Assembly (NCBI RefSeq): GCF_900104145.1
Contig: NZ_FNLB01000008.1
Location: 124,001 to 188,000, forward strand
Length of the DNA stretch: 64,000 nt
Origin: Pseudovibrio sp. Tun.PSC04-5.I4
GTDB lineage: Bacteria > Pseudomonadota > Alphaproteobacteria > Rhizobiales > Stappiaceae
Reading direction: 5' to 3'
In this document: one piece after another, positions 25,439 through 33,772 of the stretch
How the letters are laid out: the number at the start of each line of letters is the position of its first letter
Numbering within the stretch: position 1 is the stretch's first letter
The notes under the pieces: generated by a model
What the model was told of the DNA's origin: nothing
Database searches by the model: none
The model's input: the letters and a program-made list of their open reading frames with translations, nothing else
Made by a program: the position numbers and the translations under genes

Positions 25439-26350
25439 TTATGCGTTGGCCATTGCCTTCACCAGCTTGGCAACGCCTTCCATGGCGCTGTTCACCGGTT
25501 GTGCGCCAGACATATCGGAGATATTCGCCCAGTTTGCGGCAATAGCTTCTGCTGTGCGCTCGCCCTCTGGCAAATGAATGCCAGTGGTTTCAACCATTTC
25601 CGCCATGGTGAAGGTACCAGCCGCCGCAACAAGAACCTTGCGATTTGGCGCGGGTTTGGAACAGAGGAACACCACAGCCGGGGTGATATTTTCCGGCGCA
25701 AGCACCTTCAATGTACCCGCATCCATAATGGTTTCCGTCATGCGCGTTCCAGCAGAAGGCGCGATGCAGTTGATGTGGATGTTGTTTTTCATGCCCTCAA
25801 GGCCGAGCGTGTTCATCATGCCCCACAAGCCCGCTTTGGCCGCACCGTAATTGGCTTGCCCAAAGTTGCCGTAGATGCCGGAGGGAGATGTGGTCATGAC
25901 AATGCGGCCATAACCTTGCTCTTTCATCACGTTCCACACCGCCTTGGTGCAAATGGCGGCGCCGGTCAGGTGAACGTTGACCACCTTGTTCCAGTTGTCC
26001 ATTTCCATCTTGGCGAATGATTTATCACGCAGGATACCGGCATTGTTGATGAGAATATCGACACGACCATAAGCGGTTAACGTCTCACTCACCATGGCAT
26101 TGACGCCGAGCTCGTCCGTTACATCGGCTGCATTGGCCATGGCTTTGCCGCCAGCAGCTTCAATCTCTGCCACCACAGCTTCGGCCGCCGTGGCGGAAGA
26201 ACCGGAGCCATCAACTGCGCCGCCAAGGTCATTGACCACTACAGCAACGCCGCGTTTGGCCAGCTCCAGCGCATAAAGGCGGCCAAGCCCGCCGCCTGCT
26301 CCGGTGATGATGGCAACTTGCCCGGTAAAATCCATCGCTGCGTGCGTCAT
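25439..26350 (-). CDS. Short-chain dehydrogenase, HSD17B4-like
   Basis: 303 residues. The NAD-binding motif is TGAGGGLGRLYALELAKRGVAVVVNDLGG, with the NNAG motif in INNAGILRDKS and catalytic S-x13-Y-x3-K (TTSPSGIYGNFGQANYGAAKAG). The NDLGG and RDKSF segments are typical of the (3R)-hydroxyacyl-CoA dehydrogenase part of peroxisomal multifunctional enzyme 2. It probably oxidises a 3-hydroxyacyl-CoA. It starts in a 4-bp overlap with the MaoC gene, which would supply the preceding hydration step. Confidence 0.85.
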   Translation of the reverse strand: MTHAAMDFTGQVAIITGAGGGLGRLYALELAKRGVAVVVNDLGGAVDGSGSSATAAEAVVAEIEAAGGKAMANAADVTDELGVNAMVSETLTAYGRVDILINNAGILRDKSFAKMEMDNWNKVVNVHLTGAAICTKAVWNVMKEQGYGRIVMTTSPSGIYGNFGQANYGAAKAGLWGMMNTLGLEGMKNNIHINCIAPSAGTRMTETIMDAGTLKVLAPENITPAVVFLCSKPAPNRKVLVAAAGTFTMAEMVETTGIHLPEGERTAEAIAANWANISDMSGAQPVNSAMEGVAKLVKAMANA

Positions 26351-26829
26351 GCGGAAACCTCCTCAAAATACGTCATAGTGAGCCACTTTGCGACCATGGC
26401 CGGGCTCTCAACACCTTCAATCTCAATAGATAAACCAAACTCCTGCAGGATTTGCCCCTGCCCCTTTCGGGTAAGCTTATCAAGGGTGAAGCGGCCTCTG
26501 ATGCGCTTGCCACTGGCAACCGGGTGCAAAAAGCGGATTTTATTGAACCCGTAATTCACGCCCATGCTTTGACTTTTCACGCGCGGCAACACCTCAATGG
26601 CAAACTTGCTGGCAAGGGAAAGCGTCAAAAACCCGTGCGCAATGGTGCCGCCAAACGGGGTTTCTGCCTTCGCACGGGCGTCATCCATGTGAATGAATTG
26701 CTCATCAAACGTCAGTTTTCCAAAGGCGGTAATCATCTCCTGATCCACCACCACCCAGGAGGATAAGCCAAGCTCATGCCCGACTTTCGCCTCCAGCTCC
26801 TCAACCGTCTTATCCATCAGTCGCCTCAT
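26347..26829 (-). CDS. MaoC-family enoyl-CoA hydratase
   Basis: 160 residues with the hotdog-fold hydratase-2 motif: FDEQFIHMDDARAKAETPFGGTIAHGFLTLSL carries the catalytic Asp and His (D-x4-H). Such enzymes add water to trans-2-enoyl-CoA to give (R)-3-hydroxyacyl-CoA. It overlaps both neighbours by 4 bp (stop/start ATGA junctions), so all three are translationally coupled. Confidence 0.85.
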   Translation of the reverse strand: MRRLMDKTVEELEAKVGHELGLSSWVVVDQEMITAFGKLTFDEQFIHMDDARAKAETPFGGTIAHGFLTLSLASKFAIEVLPRVKSQSMGVNYGFNKIRFLHPVASGKRIRGRFTLDKLTRKGQGQILQEFGLSIEIEGVESPAMVAKWLTMTYFEEVSA

Positions 26830-27659
26830 TGCCCAAACAGGTTTGTCCCCGTGGCGACATGAATGCCACCATCCAGTGCGATAATATCACCAGTCACATA
26901 AGACCCACCCTTACCACAAAGGAACAGGGTTGCTCCCGCAATGTCGTGAGGATATCCGATGCGCCCAAGGGGAACACCCTTGCCCACGCGCTCGGCTTTC
27001 TCATCCGTTCCGGTGGCAAATGCCGTCATGTTGGATTGGAACGGTCCGGGTGCGAAGCCATTGAAAGTTATATGCTCTTTCGCCAGCTCCTTCGCCATAA
27101 TACGGGTCAGGTGATGCACCGCAGCTTTGGAGGCAGAGTAGGAATAAGCCCCGTCGCCGATGGGAGTAGACCCCATAACAGAGCCAAGGTTTATGACCCG
27201 TGAAGGGTCCTCCAGACGCCCACTCGCCTTCAGCTCCGGCAACAAAGTTTGCGTTAAATGAAACAAACCTGTGACATTCACATCCATAATCCGCTTCCAC
27301 GCGAAATGTGGGAATGTTTCCAATGGCTCACCCCAGCTTATGCCCGCGTTGTTGACCAGAATATCAAGCGTGGGAGTGCGCTCGCGCAAGGTTGCAGCCA
27401 ACGCCAAAACGCCTTCTTCAGAGCCAACATCCCCTTCAAACGCCTCCACAGAACCCGCAGCATCCGGGTTACGAGCCTTTAGCGCGGCGTTGATTTCTTC
27501 GGCAGTGTTTTCAACGACTTGCAGCTTGCGGGAGCAGATAAAAACCCGCGCGCCCCCTTCTGCCAAAGCAGTTGCGACCATCCGGCCAATGCCGGTTCCT
27601 CCACCTGTTACCAGCGCAGTTTTGCCAGCAACACCAAACAGTTCCTCCAGATATCCCAT
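26826..27659 (-). CDS. Short-chain dehydrogenase/reductase
   Basis: 277 residues. N-terminal TGGGTGIGRMVATALAEGGARVFICSRK points to NADP(H) preference because of the Arg after the second strand. It has LVNNAGISWGEPLE and the catalytic S-x12-Y-x3-K in GSVMGSTPIGDGAYSYSASKAA. It is the first gene of the minus-strand catabolic unit, 102 bp from the palindromic operator at 27761-27778. The likely role is redox chemistry at a hydroxyl or keto group of the acyl chain; the exact substrate cannot be told. Confidence 0.85.
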   Translation of the reverse strand: MGYLEELFGVAGKTALVTGGGTGIGRMVATALAEGGARVFICSRKLQVVENTAEEINAALKARNPDAAGSVEAFEGDVGSEEGVLALAATLRERTPTLDILVNNAGISWGEPLETFPHFAWKRIMDVNVTGLFHLTQTLLPELKASGRLEDPSRVINLGSVMGSTPIGDGAYSYSASKAAVHHLTRIMAKELAKEHITFNGFAPGPFQSNMTAFATGTDEKAERVGKGVPLGRIGYPHDIAGATLFLCGKGGSYVTGDIIALDGGIHVATGTNLFGQ

Positions 27660-27760
27660 AGAGACACCCTACCTCCCACTTTATTCTTTGAGCTGCAAAC
27701 CGCTTTCCATGCCGACCTTAAACCAATGGGCAGGCACACTTTTTTCAGGCGCAGTTGACA

Positions 27761-27778
27761 ACATACTCGCTAGTATGT
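27761..27778. promoter_or_regulatory. 18-bp palindromic operator, divergent acyl-CoA operons
   Basis: ACATACTCGCTAGTATGT: 6-bp arms with a 6-bp centre, directly behind a TTGACA hexamer (27755-27760) on the plus strand. It lies between the SDR unit and the ACAD unit. The same arms, with AA-left and T-right flanks, recur at 33560-33577. It is a typical size for a TetR-family operator. Confidence 0.75.
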
Positions 27779-27951
27779 TTCCGTATATCAACCGTTGTAA
27801 AGCAAAATATTACCAGGAATTCTTTTGGCTCTCCTGCTTGTGTGATTGGTCTTCAATAAGAGTTTTGATCACTCATCCTATTGTTTTTTCGTTGGTTTTT
27901 CCAATCGAGAAAGAGAGGCACAAGAACTCCGGGGTCTTGGGAGGACCACTC

Positions 27952-29211
27952 ATGAACGACACACTACTAGACCAACGTCCAGTTATGGACCTTGGCATGA
28001 GCCCGCGCATAGCTCAGCTGATCGAACAAGTGCGAACCATGATCACTGAGGAAATTGCACCTCTGGACGAAGAGTTTCATGCAGAAATTTCAGTTGGTGA
28101 CCGCTGGGAGTACACCGCCCGGCAGACTGAAATTCTAGAGAGCTTGAAGGCCAGTGCGCGTGCAAAAGGTCTCTGGAATTTCTGGCTAACTGCCTCAGAT
28201 CGCGGCTTCGGCCTTACCACCGTTGAGTACGCCTATCTCGCTGAAGAAATGGGTAAATCTCCGCTGGGACCAGAGGTATTCAACTGCAACGCACCTGATA
28301 CTGGCAACATGGAAGTGTTTGAGCGTTACGGCTCTGAGGAGATGAAGGAAACGTGGCTTAAGCGCTTGCTCAACGGCGAAATTCGCTCAGCATATCTGAT
28401 GACTGAGCCGGATCATGGTTCATCTGATGCAACAAACATAAGCATGTCTTGTGTGCGTGACGGTGACGATTACGTGCTGAACGGAGAGAAGTGGTGGTCC
28501 TCCGGCGCAGGCGATCCGCGCTGCGCTGTTTACATCACCATGGTCGCCACTCCAACCGAAGGCACCAAGCACCAGCAACATTCCATGATTGTGGTTGACG
28601 CCAACACACCAGGCATCACCAAACTGCGCCCCATGAGAGTTTTTGGCCACGATCATGCCCCACACGGTCATTTGCATCTGCGGTTTGAGGATGTTCGGGT
28701 TCCCGCCAAAAACCTTCTGCTGGAAGAAGGGCGCGGGTTTGAAGTAGCACAAGGTCGCCTTGGACCGGGCCGCATTCACCACTGCATGCGTGCAATTGGT
28801 CAAGCAGAACAAGCACTTGAGTTGATGTGCAAACGCGCCATCAGCCGAGAAGCTTTCGGCAAACCGTTGTACAAACTCGGTTCCAACTTCGATATCATCG
28901 CCGAATGTCGCATGGAAATTGAACAGGCCCGCCTCCTCTGCCTCAAAGCGGCATGGATGATGGACACTTCCTCTGCCCGTGAAGCTGCGTTCTGGATCAG
29001 CCAGATCAAAGTAGTCGCCCCTCGCATGGCGCTAAAGGTGACCGATGAAGCGATGCAAATGTTTGGCGGACAAGGCATTTCTCAGGATACCCCACTAGCA
29101 ACCAATTGGATGAACCTGCGCACTTTACGGTTTGCGGACGGACCAGATGCCGTGCACCGCAATTTCATCGGACGGTCAGAATTGCGCAAACATACGCAAG
29201 AAAAAATCTAA
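27952..29211 (+). CDS. Acyl-CoA dehydrogenase, ACAD10/ACAD11 type
   Basis: 419 residues from the ATG at 27952, with GGGAGGA upstream; the in-frame extension to 27271 runs antisense to the SDR gene and is not real. Segments VFNCNAPDTGNMEVFERYG, TEPDHGSSDATNI, NGEKWWSSGAGDPRC and GRGFEVAQGRLGPGRIHHCM match the dehydrogenase half of mammalian ACAD10/ACAD11. The C-terminal LRFADGPDAVHR carries an Asp-rich motif where medium-chain enzymes have the catalytic Glu region. In ACAD11-type chemistry the enzyme helps rearrange 4-phosphoryloxyacyl-CoA to enoyl-CoA. The cognate kinase is encoded at 24319-25356. Confidence 0.85.
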   Translation: MNDTLLDQRPVMDLGMSPRIAQLIEQVRTMITEEIAPLDEEFHAEISVGDRWEYTARQTEILESLKASARAKGLWNFWLTASDRGFGLTTVEYAYLAEEMGKSPLGPEVFNCNAPDTGNMEVFERYGSEEMKETWLKRLLNGEIRSAYLMTEPDHGSSDATNISMSCVRDGDDYVLNGEKWWSSGAGDPRCAVYITMVATPTEGTKHQQHSMIVVDANTPGITKLRPMRVFGHDHAPHGHLHLRFEDVRVPAKNLLLEEGRGFEVAQGRLGPGRIHHCMRAIGQAEQALELMCKRAISREAFGKPLYKLGSNFDIIAECRMEIEQARLLCLKAAWMMDTSSAREAAFWISQIKVVAPRMALKVTDEAMQMFGGQGISQDTPLATNWMNLRTLRFADGPDAVHRNFIGRSELRKHTQEKI

Positions 29212-29216
29212 ATCGC

Positions 29217-29247
29217 AAAGGGGAGAGTAAACGCTCTCCCTTTCTTT
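29217..29247 (+). terminator. Intercistronic terminator or attenuator
   Basis: Stem GGGAGAG (29221-29227) with CTCTCCC (29234-29240), 6-nt loop, then TTTCTTT, located between the first and second acyl-CoA dehydrogenase genes and beginning 6 bases after the stop codon. Partial termination would make the ACAD11-like gene more abundant than the two downstream genes. Confidence 0.7.
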
Positions 29248-29277
29248 GCAAATGCACTCCAAGACGGGGAGAACGCA

Positions 29278-30468
29278 ATGACATTGCATGATGATTTTCG
29301 CATAGAAACAAGGGGTTGGCTTGAAGAAAACTGCCCTAAAGAAATGCGCAGGACTGTCACGACAGAAGAGGATATCTGTTGGGGCGGACGCAATTGGACC
29401 TTTAAATCCCCCGCGCAAAAGCAGTGGCTGGACAGCATGGCCTCCGTTGGTTGGACTGTTCCCAGCTGGCCAAAAGAGTATGGCGGCGGCGGCCTCAGCG
29501 GAGATGAAGTTAAGATCCTGAAAGAAGAGATGAAACGCATCAACGCCATCTCACCACTGGAAAGCTTTGGCATCTGGATGCTCGGCCCTGCTCTCCTCAA
29601 ATACGGCTCCCATGAGCAAAAACTTGAACATCTGCCGAAAATTGCCACTGGCGAACACCGCTGGTGCCAAGGGTACTCAGAACCCGGTGCAGGATCTGAC
29701 CTTGCCTCCGTCCAAACCAAGGGCGTGGATATGGGTGACCACTTCCTCGTCACGGGTCAGAAAGTATGGACATCTTACGCAGATCAAGCTGATTGGATCT
29801 TCGCTCTGGTTCGTACAGAGCCTGATGCAAAGAAGCACAAGGGCATCTCCTTTCTCCTGTTTGATATGGCCAGCGAGGGCGTCAGCACCAAGCCTATCCT
29901 CTTGATTTCAGGCGGATCTCCGTTTTGTGAGACCTTCTTTGACTGCGTAAAAGTGCCCATGGAGAACGTGGTTGACGAGCGCGGCAATGGCTGGACCATC
30001 GCAAAATATCTGCTCACACACGAGCGCGAGATGGTCAGTAGCCTTGATGCAATTTTCGGCGGATCTACAGGATTATACGAGACAGCGCTTAAGTGCATTG
30101 GGCTGGATGACAGTGGCCGTCTGGATGACCCACTGCTCCGCGCTGATATAGGTGACTTCATTGTCGATGAAATCGCGTTAACTGCTCATCTCGCTGCTGC
30201 AAAAGACTTTCACCGGGCAGGCAACCAATTGGGCGCGCGGTCGGCAGAGCTTAAGTATCTGGGAACGGAATTAAACAAGCGCCGTCAGAGCCTTGCAGTT
30301 CAATCTGGTGGTTTGGAAGCGCTTACTGGCCCTGAAGATAACAACGGCATAGGGCGTCCGGCCGCAACTTGGCTGCGCTCCAAAGGCAACAGTATTGAGG
30401 GCGGAACCTCTGAGATTATGCTGTCCATCATTTCCAAGGCGGTCTTGCGCCTACCGACACTGGGTTAA
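29278..30468 (+). CDS. Acyl-CoA dehydrogenase, PimC-like subunit
   Basis: 396 residues with the full ACAD fold. The flavin/substrate loop is CQGYSEPGAGSDLASVQTK, followed by FLVTGQKVWTSYADQADW, and the C-terminal EGGTSEIMLSIISKAVL includes the Glu region of catalytic importance. It resembles the large subunit of two-component dehydrogenases such as PimC/PimD. The next gene, 12 bp downstream, encodes a second shorter ACAD, so the two probably form one heteromeric enzyme, as in the paired FadE or ChsE enzymes of actinobacteria. Confidence 0.85.
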   Translation: MTLHDDFRIETRGWLEENCPKEMRRTVTTEEDICWGGRNWTFKSPAQKQWLDSMASVGWTVPSWPKEYGGGGLSGDEVKILKEEMKRINAISPLESFGIWMLGPALLKYGSHEQKLEHLPKIATGEHRWCQGYSEPGAGSDLASVQTKGVDMGDHFLVTGQKVWTSYADQADWIFALVRTEPDAKKHKGISFLLFDMASEGVSTKPILLISGGSPFCETFFDCVKVPMENVVDERGNGWTIAKYLLTHEREMVSSLDAIFGGSTGLYETALKCIGLDDSGRLDDPLLRADIGDFIVDEIALTAHLAAAKDFHRAGNQLGARSAELKYLGTELNKRRQSLAVQSGGLEALTGPEDNNGIGRPAATWLRSKGNSIEGGTSEIMLSIISKAVLRLPTLG

Positions 30469-30480
30469 AGGGAGATTATC

Positions 30481-31596
30481 ATGGAACTATTTAGCTCTGA
30501 AGAAACCCTCCTTAAGGACTCAGCTTCTGGCTTTATGTCAGAAAAAGCTCCTGTGCGGGCCTTACGGGAAATTCGCGATACAAAACAAGCGCTTGGGTTT
30601 AACCAACAGCTGCACAAATCCCTCGCGGATATGGGTTGGTTTGGCATGTTGTTACCGGAGGAGGCTGGCGGATACGACTTTGGCCACCGCGCTGCCGGCC
30701 TGGTCGCGGAAGAAATGGGCCGCAACCTGACCGCCTCTCCTTTCATCTCCACCGCTGTGCTCAGTGCTATCGCATTGCGCGAATCGGACAGCGATCATCT
30801 TACCCATTGGGGACCGAAGATCGCCGCAGGTGAAGCTGTGATTGCGCTGGCCATTGATGAGGGTGCCAAACACAACCCATCCCGCATCAAAGCAACGGCA
30901 ATACCGGATGGGAACGGCTTCACGCTCAATGCAAGAAAACGGGCGGTTTTCGATGGATATAACGCCGACCGGTTGATTGTCGTTGCAAAGGTTGGTGATG
31001 AGACAGCGCTGTTTCTTGTTGACCCAAGCGCCAATGAGGTTGAGGTAGAACGCAGCGCCCTGCTGGACAGCCGAAATGCAGCCAACATTCAAATCAACAA
31101 TCTGCATTTGGATGGAAAAGACCTTCTGTGCCCACTTGATAAAGGCGCCGACGTGCTGGCCGCAACGCTGCGCTCTGGCCGCGCAGTTGCAGCCGCCGAG
31201 CAGCTTGGCGTTGCACGAGAGATGGCCGAGCGAACCGTTGCTTACCTTGGTGAACGCAAGCAATTCGGCGTTCAGATTGGCATTTTTCAAGCACTGCAGC
31301 ACCGCATGGCGGACTTGTATTGCCGGATTGAGGAAACGGCTTCTCTTATCTCTGCTGCCCTGCGGGCAATTGATGCAACTGCAGATAACGCAGAGCTTCT
31401 TTCACGCGCGGCGAAAGCTAAGGCAGCTAAAGTTTCGCGCTGTGCAACAGAAGAGGCGGTACAAATGCATGGCGGAATCGGCATGACTGATGAAGTGGAT
31501 GTCGGATTGTTTATGAAACACGACAGAGTATTAACAGAGATGCTAGGGGACAGTGCCCATCACATAGACTTTTTGCTAAGCCATAAGGGTCTTTGA
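30481..31596 (+). CDS. Acyl-CoA dehydrogenase, PimD-like subunit
   Basis: 371 residues, ACAD fold with short N-terminal domain (MELFSSEETLLKDSASGFM) and the conserved QMHGGIGMTDEVDVGLFMKH near the C-terminus (here preceded by TEEAV). It lacks the EGT-S-E motif of its partner gene upstream, as expected for the non-catalytic or half-site subunit of a heteromeric ACAD. It is the last gene of the plus-strand unit, followed by a strong terminator at 31681-31733. Confidence 0.8.
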   Translation: MELFSSEETLLKDSASGFMSEKAPVRALREIRDTKQALGFNQQLHKSLADMGWFGMLLPEEAGGYDFGHRAAGLVAEEMGRNLTASPFISTAVLSAIALRESDSDHLTHWGPKIAAGEAVIALAIDEGAKHNPSRIKATAIPDGNGFTLNARKRAVFDGYNADRLIVVAKVGDETALFLVDPSANEVEVERSALLDSRNAANIQINNLHLDGKDLLCPLDKGADVLAATLRSGRAVAAAEQLGVAREMAERTVAYLGERKQFGVQIGIFQALQHRMADLYCRIEETASLISAALRAIDATADNAELLSRAAKAKAAKVSRCATEEAVQMHGGIGMTDEVDVGLFMKHDRVLTEMLGDSAHHIDFLLSHKGL

Positions 31597-31655
31597 CTGT
31601 ATAATCAGTATTTTTACTTGTGATTGCTTCCTAAGTGATTTCATAATTGAAGGTA

Positions 31656-31733
31656 CTGATCCGCCCCTTTGGATCAGCGAGAGCCAGTCTGCAACAGCAT
31701 TGCCCGGTGTTGCTGACTGGCTCTTTTGTTTTT
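31656..31733 (+). terminator. Tandem hairpins, intrinsic terminator of the ACAD operon
   Basis: A first hairpin (CTGATCC 31656-31662 with GGATCAG 31671-31677) is followed by a second with perfect outer stem GAGCCAGTC (31681-31689) and GACTGGCTC (31715-31723), an inner GCAACA/TGTTGC pairing and the T tract TTTTGTTTTT. Confidence 0.85.
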
Positions 31734-31758
31734 CAAAACGACCAAGGCTTTCGAATAC

Positions 31759-32556
31759 TCAAATTTTCATGCCCGGCATATTGAGCGATGATGTGTTGCC
31801 ACCATCTACCGCCAGAGCTTGCCCCGTTATGAAGCTTGCATCCTTGCTCGCCAAAAACGCAATTGTTGCTGCAACTTCAGATGGATCTCCATGACGCCTC
31901 AGTTCTGCCCGTGACCCAAGGCGATCTTCCTTGCCTGCATCGCGTGCATGGTCAAACACAGGCTTGGTCATGCCAGTTTCAATAAGGCCAGGGCAAACGG
32001 CATTTACCCGCACGCCATCCTCGCCAAAATCACAGGCGGATGTCTTGGTGAAATTGATGAGAGCCGCTTTGGAAGCACTATAAGCATTGCCCCCTGCCCC
32101 TGCACGTATTCCGGCCACTGATGCAGTATTCACAATAGCCCCTATACCAGAAGCCTTGAGTTGCTGGCGGGTGTACTTTGTAAACAGCATGGCTCCAAGT
32201 ACATTCACCTGATAGACTTTGAGCCAATCCTCATAGTCCTCATGGCTGCCACCCCACGAGCCTTTACAGATAACGCCCGCATTGTTGCAAAGTACGCTGA
32301 TGCCGCCAAAGGTGTTTTCAACCGCCTCCACGCAACTTTCAACGGCCTCCTCGTTGGAAACATCCAGTTCGTAAATGCGCGCGCGACATCCCTCTGGTAG
32401 AAGTGCAGCAGTTTCTTCCAGTCCCTTTGCATTCATATCCACGAGGGCAACAGTCGCGCCTTCCTCGGCCAATCTAATGGCCGTTGCCCGTCCAATACCG
32501 CTGGCGGCGCCTGTAATGAGGGCGACCTGCCCTGCAAATCTGGGTTGCATGCTCAT
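31759..32556 (-). CDS. Short-chain dehydrogenase/reductase
   Basis: 265 residues. TGAASGIGRATAIRLAEEGATVALVDMN indicates NAD(H) (acidic residue after strand 2). LCNNAGVICKGSWGG and the catalytic NTASVAGIRAGAGGNAYSASKAA follow. Its start overlaps the stop of the quinone-oxidoreductase gene by 4 bp. Together with the island it likely oxidises a hydroxyl group of a catabolic intermediate. Confidence 0.85.
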   Translation of the reverse strand: MSMQPRFAGQVALITGAASGIGRATAIRLAEEGATVALVDMNAKGLEETAALLPEGCRARIYELDVSNEEAVESCVEAVENTFGGISVLCNNAGVICKGSWGGSHEDYEDWLKVYQVNVLGAMLFTKYTRQQLKASGIGAIVNTASVAGIRAGAGGNAYSASKAALINFTKTSACDFGEDGVRVNAVCPGLIETGMTKPVFDHARDAGKEDRLGSRAELRRHGDPSEVAATIAFLASKDASFITGQALAVDGGNTSSLNMPGMKI

Positions 32557-33539
32557 TCCCTCCCCGTTGCCAAAACGACCTTACCGACGACACGTCTTTC
32601 CATGAGATCTCGCAGGGCCTCAGGCGCTTCTTCAAGAGAGTAGCTCCTGCTTACGGTTGGATTGATTTTACCGCTCTGGAACCATTTAAACAGCTCTGAG
32701 AAGTTATCCATATCCTTTTCCGGTTCTCTCATGCGGAAGGCACCCCAGAACACACCTGTGATGGCGCATCCTTTCAGCAACGTCAGGTTTACCGGGACAG
32801 TCGGAATCTCACCGGAGGCGAACCCTACAACCAGCACACGACCATTCCATGCCGTCGAGCGCAGTGCTTTTTCAAACATATCTCCGCCGACGGGATCATA
32901 AACAACATCAACGCCCTTCTTACCGGTGATTTCCTTCAGGCGCTCTCTCAGGTCTTCTGTGGTGTAGTTGATCAGCTCACTTGCGCCTGCTTTTCGGGCT
33001 GCCTCCAGCTTTTCTGCGGAACTGGCAGCCGCAATCACCCTCGCCCCCATGACCTTACCAAGTTCAACCGCCGTCAAGCCAACACCTCCGCCCGCACCAA
33101 GCACAAGCAACGTCTCGCCAGCTTTTAACTCAGCCCGCTGTTTCAGCGCATGCATTGAGGTTCCGTAAGTCATAGTGAAACCTGCGGCGACGGTCGCAGA
33201 CATCTCCTCCGGGCGTTTCATCACGGCGGATGCATCCACCACGGCTTCCTCTGCAAACCCGCCTTGTTGCAGCAGCAAGGCCATAACGGGATCACCAACA
33301 GCAAAACCAGTAACACCTTCGCCAAGCGCATCAATCCGCCCCGCAATTTCACCGCCTGGCACAAATGGCATAGGTGGTTTGATCTGGTATTTGCCCGCAA
33401 TCACCAGCGTATCCGGGAAATTAACTCCGGCCGCCTCAACAGCAATTCGGACTTGCCCTTTACCGGGTTCTTTCCGGTCCACATTTTGGACGCTCAACGA
33501 TTCTGGCGGCCCATACTCGGAACAGACAACAGCACGCAT
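32553..33539 (-). CDS. NADPH:quinone oxidoreductase-like MDR protein
   Basis: 328 residues of the zinc-free medium-chain dehydrogenase family. MRAVVCSEYGPPESLSV, AGVNFPDTLVIAGKYQIKPPMPFVPGGEIAGRI and the nucleotide motif LVLGAGGGVGLTAVELGKVMGARVIAAASS are all present, with no structural-zinc Cys cluster. Family members reduce quinones or enoyl/enone substrates with NADPH. It is the first gene of a two-gene unit; the palindrome at 33560-33577 sits 21 bp before its start codon, ideally placed for repression. Confidence 0.85.
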   Translation of the reverse strand: MRAVVCSEYGPPESLSVQNVDRKEPGKGQVRIAVEAAGVNFPDTLVIAGKYQIKPPMPFVPGGEIAGRIDALGEGVTGFAVGDPVMALLLQQGGFAEEAVVDASAVMKRPEEMSATVAAGFTMTYGTSMHALKQRAELKAGETLLVLGAGGGVGLTAVELGKVMGARVIAAASSAEKLEAARKAGASELINYTTEDLRERLKEITGKKGVDVVYDPVGGDMFEKALRSTAWNGRVLVVGFASGEIPTVPVNLTLLKGCAITGVFWGAFRMREPEKDMDNFSELFKWFQSGKINPTVSRSYSLEEAPEALRDLMERRVVGKVVLATGRE

Positions 33540-33559
33540 GATTTACCTCCCAAATCAAA

Positions 33560-33577
33560 ACATACCCGTGAGTATGT
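33560..33577. promoter_or_regulatory. Second copy of the 18-bp palindromic operator
   Basis: ACATACCCGTGAGTATGT has the same 6-bp arms and spacing as 27761-27778 and the flank also matches (AACATAC...GTATGTT). Located just upstream of the quinone-oxidoreductase/SDR unit. Confidence 0.75.
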
Positions 33578-33772
33578 TACGGAATTAACAAAGGCGCAAC
33601 TGCAACGCAGGGTGAAGTCGCCTGCCCTGCCACAAAACCTCTCTCAATTTGAGGCAGCTCTTTCGTAAACCGGAAACCACAGTCAGCGGAGAAAACCGCA
33701 GATCACATGATCCGTTTACGCACCCTCTTCAAACTGCAGCAAACGAGTACGTGTTGACCATGGAAAAACCAA

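Noticed and set aside
27271..27951. In-frame 5' extension of the first acyl-CoA dehydrogenase
   Set aside because: It runs antisense through the SDR gene and across the operator; the ATG at 27952 has a strong ribosome site and gives the normal family start.
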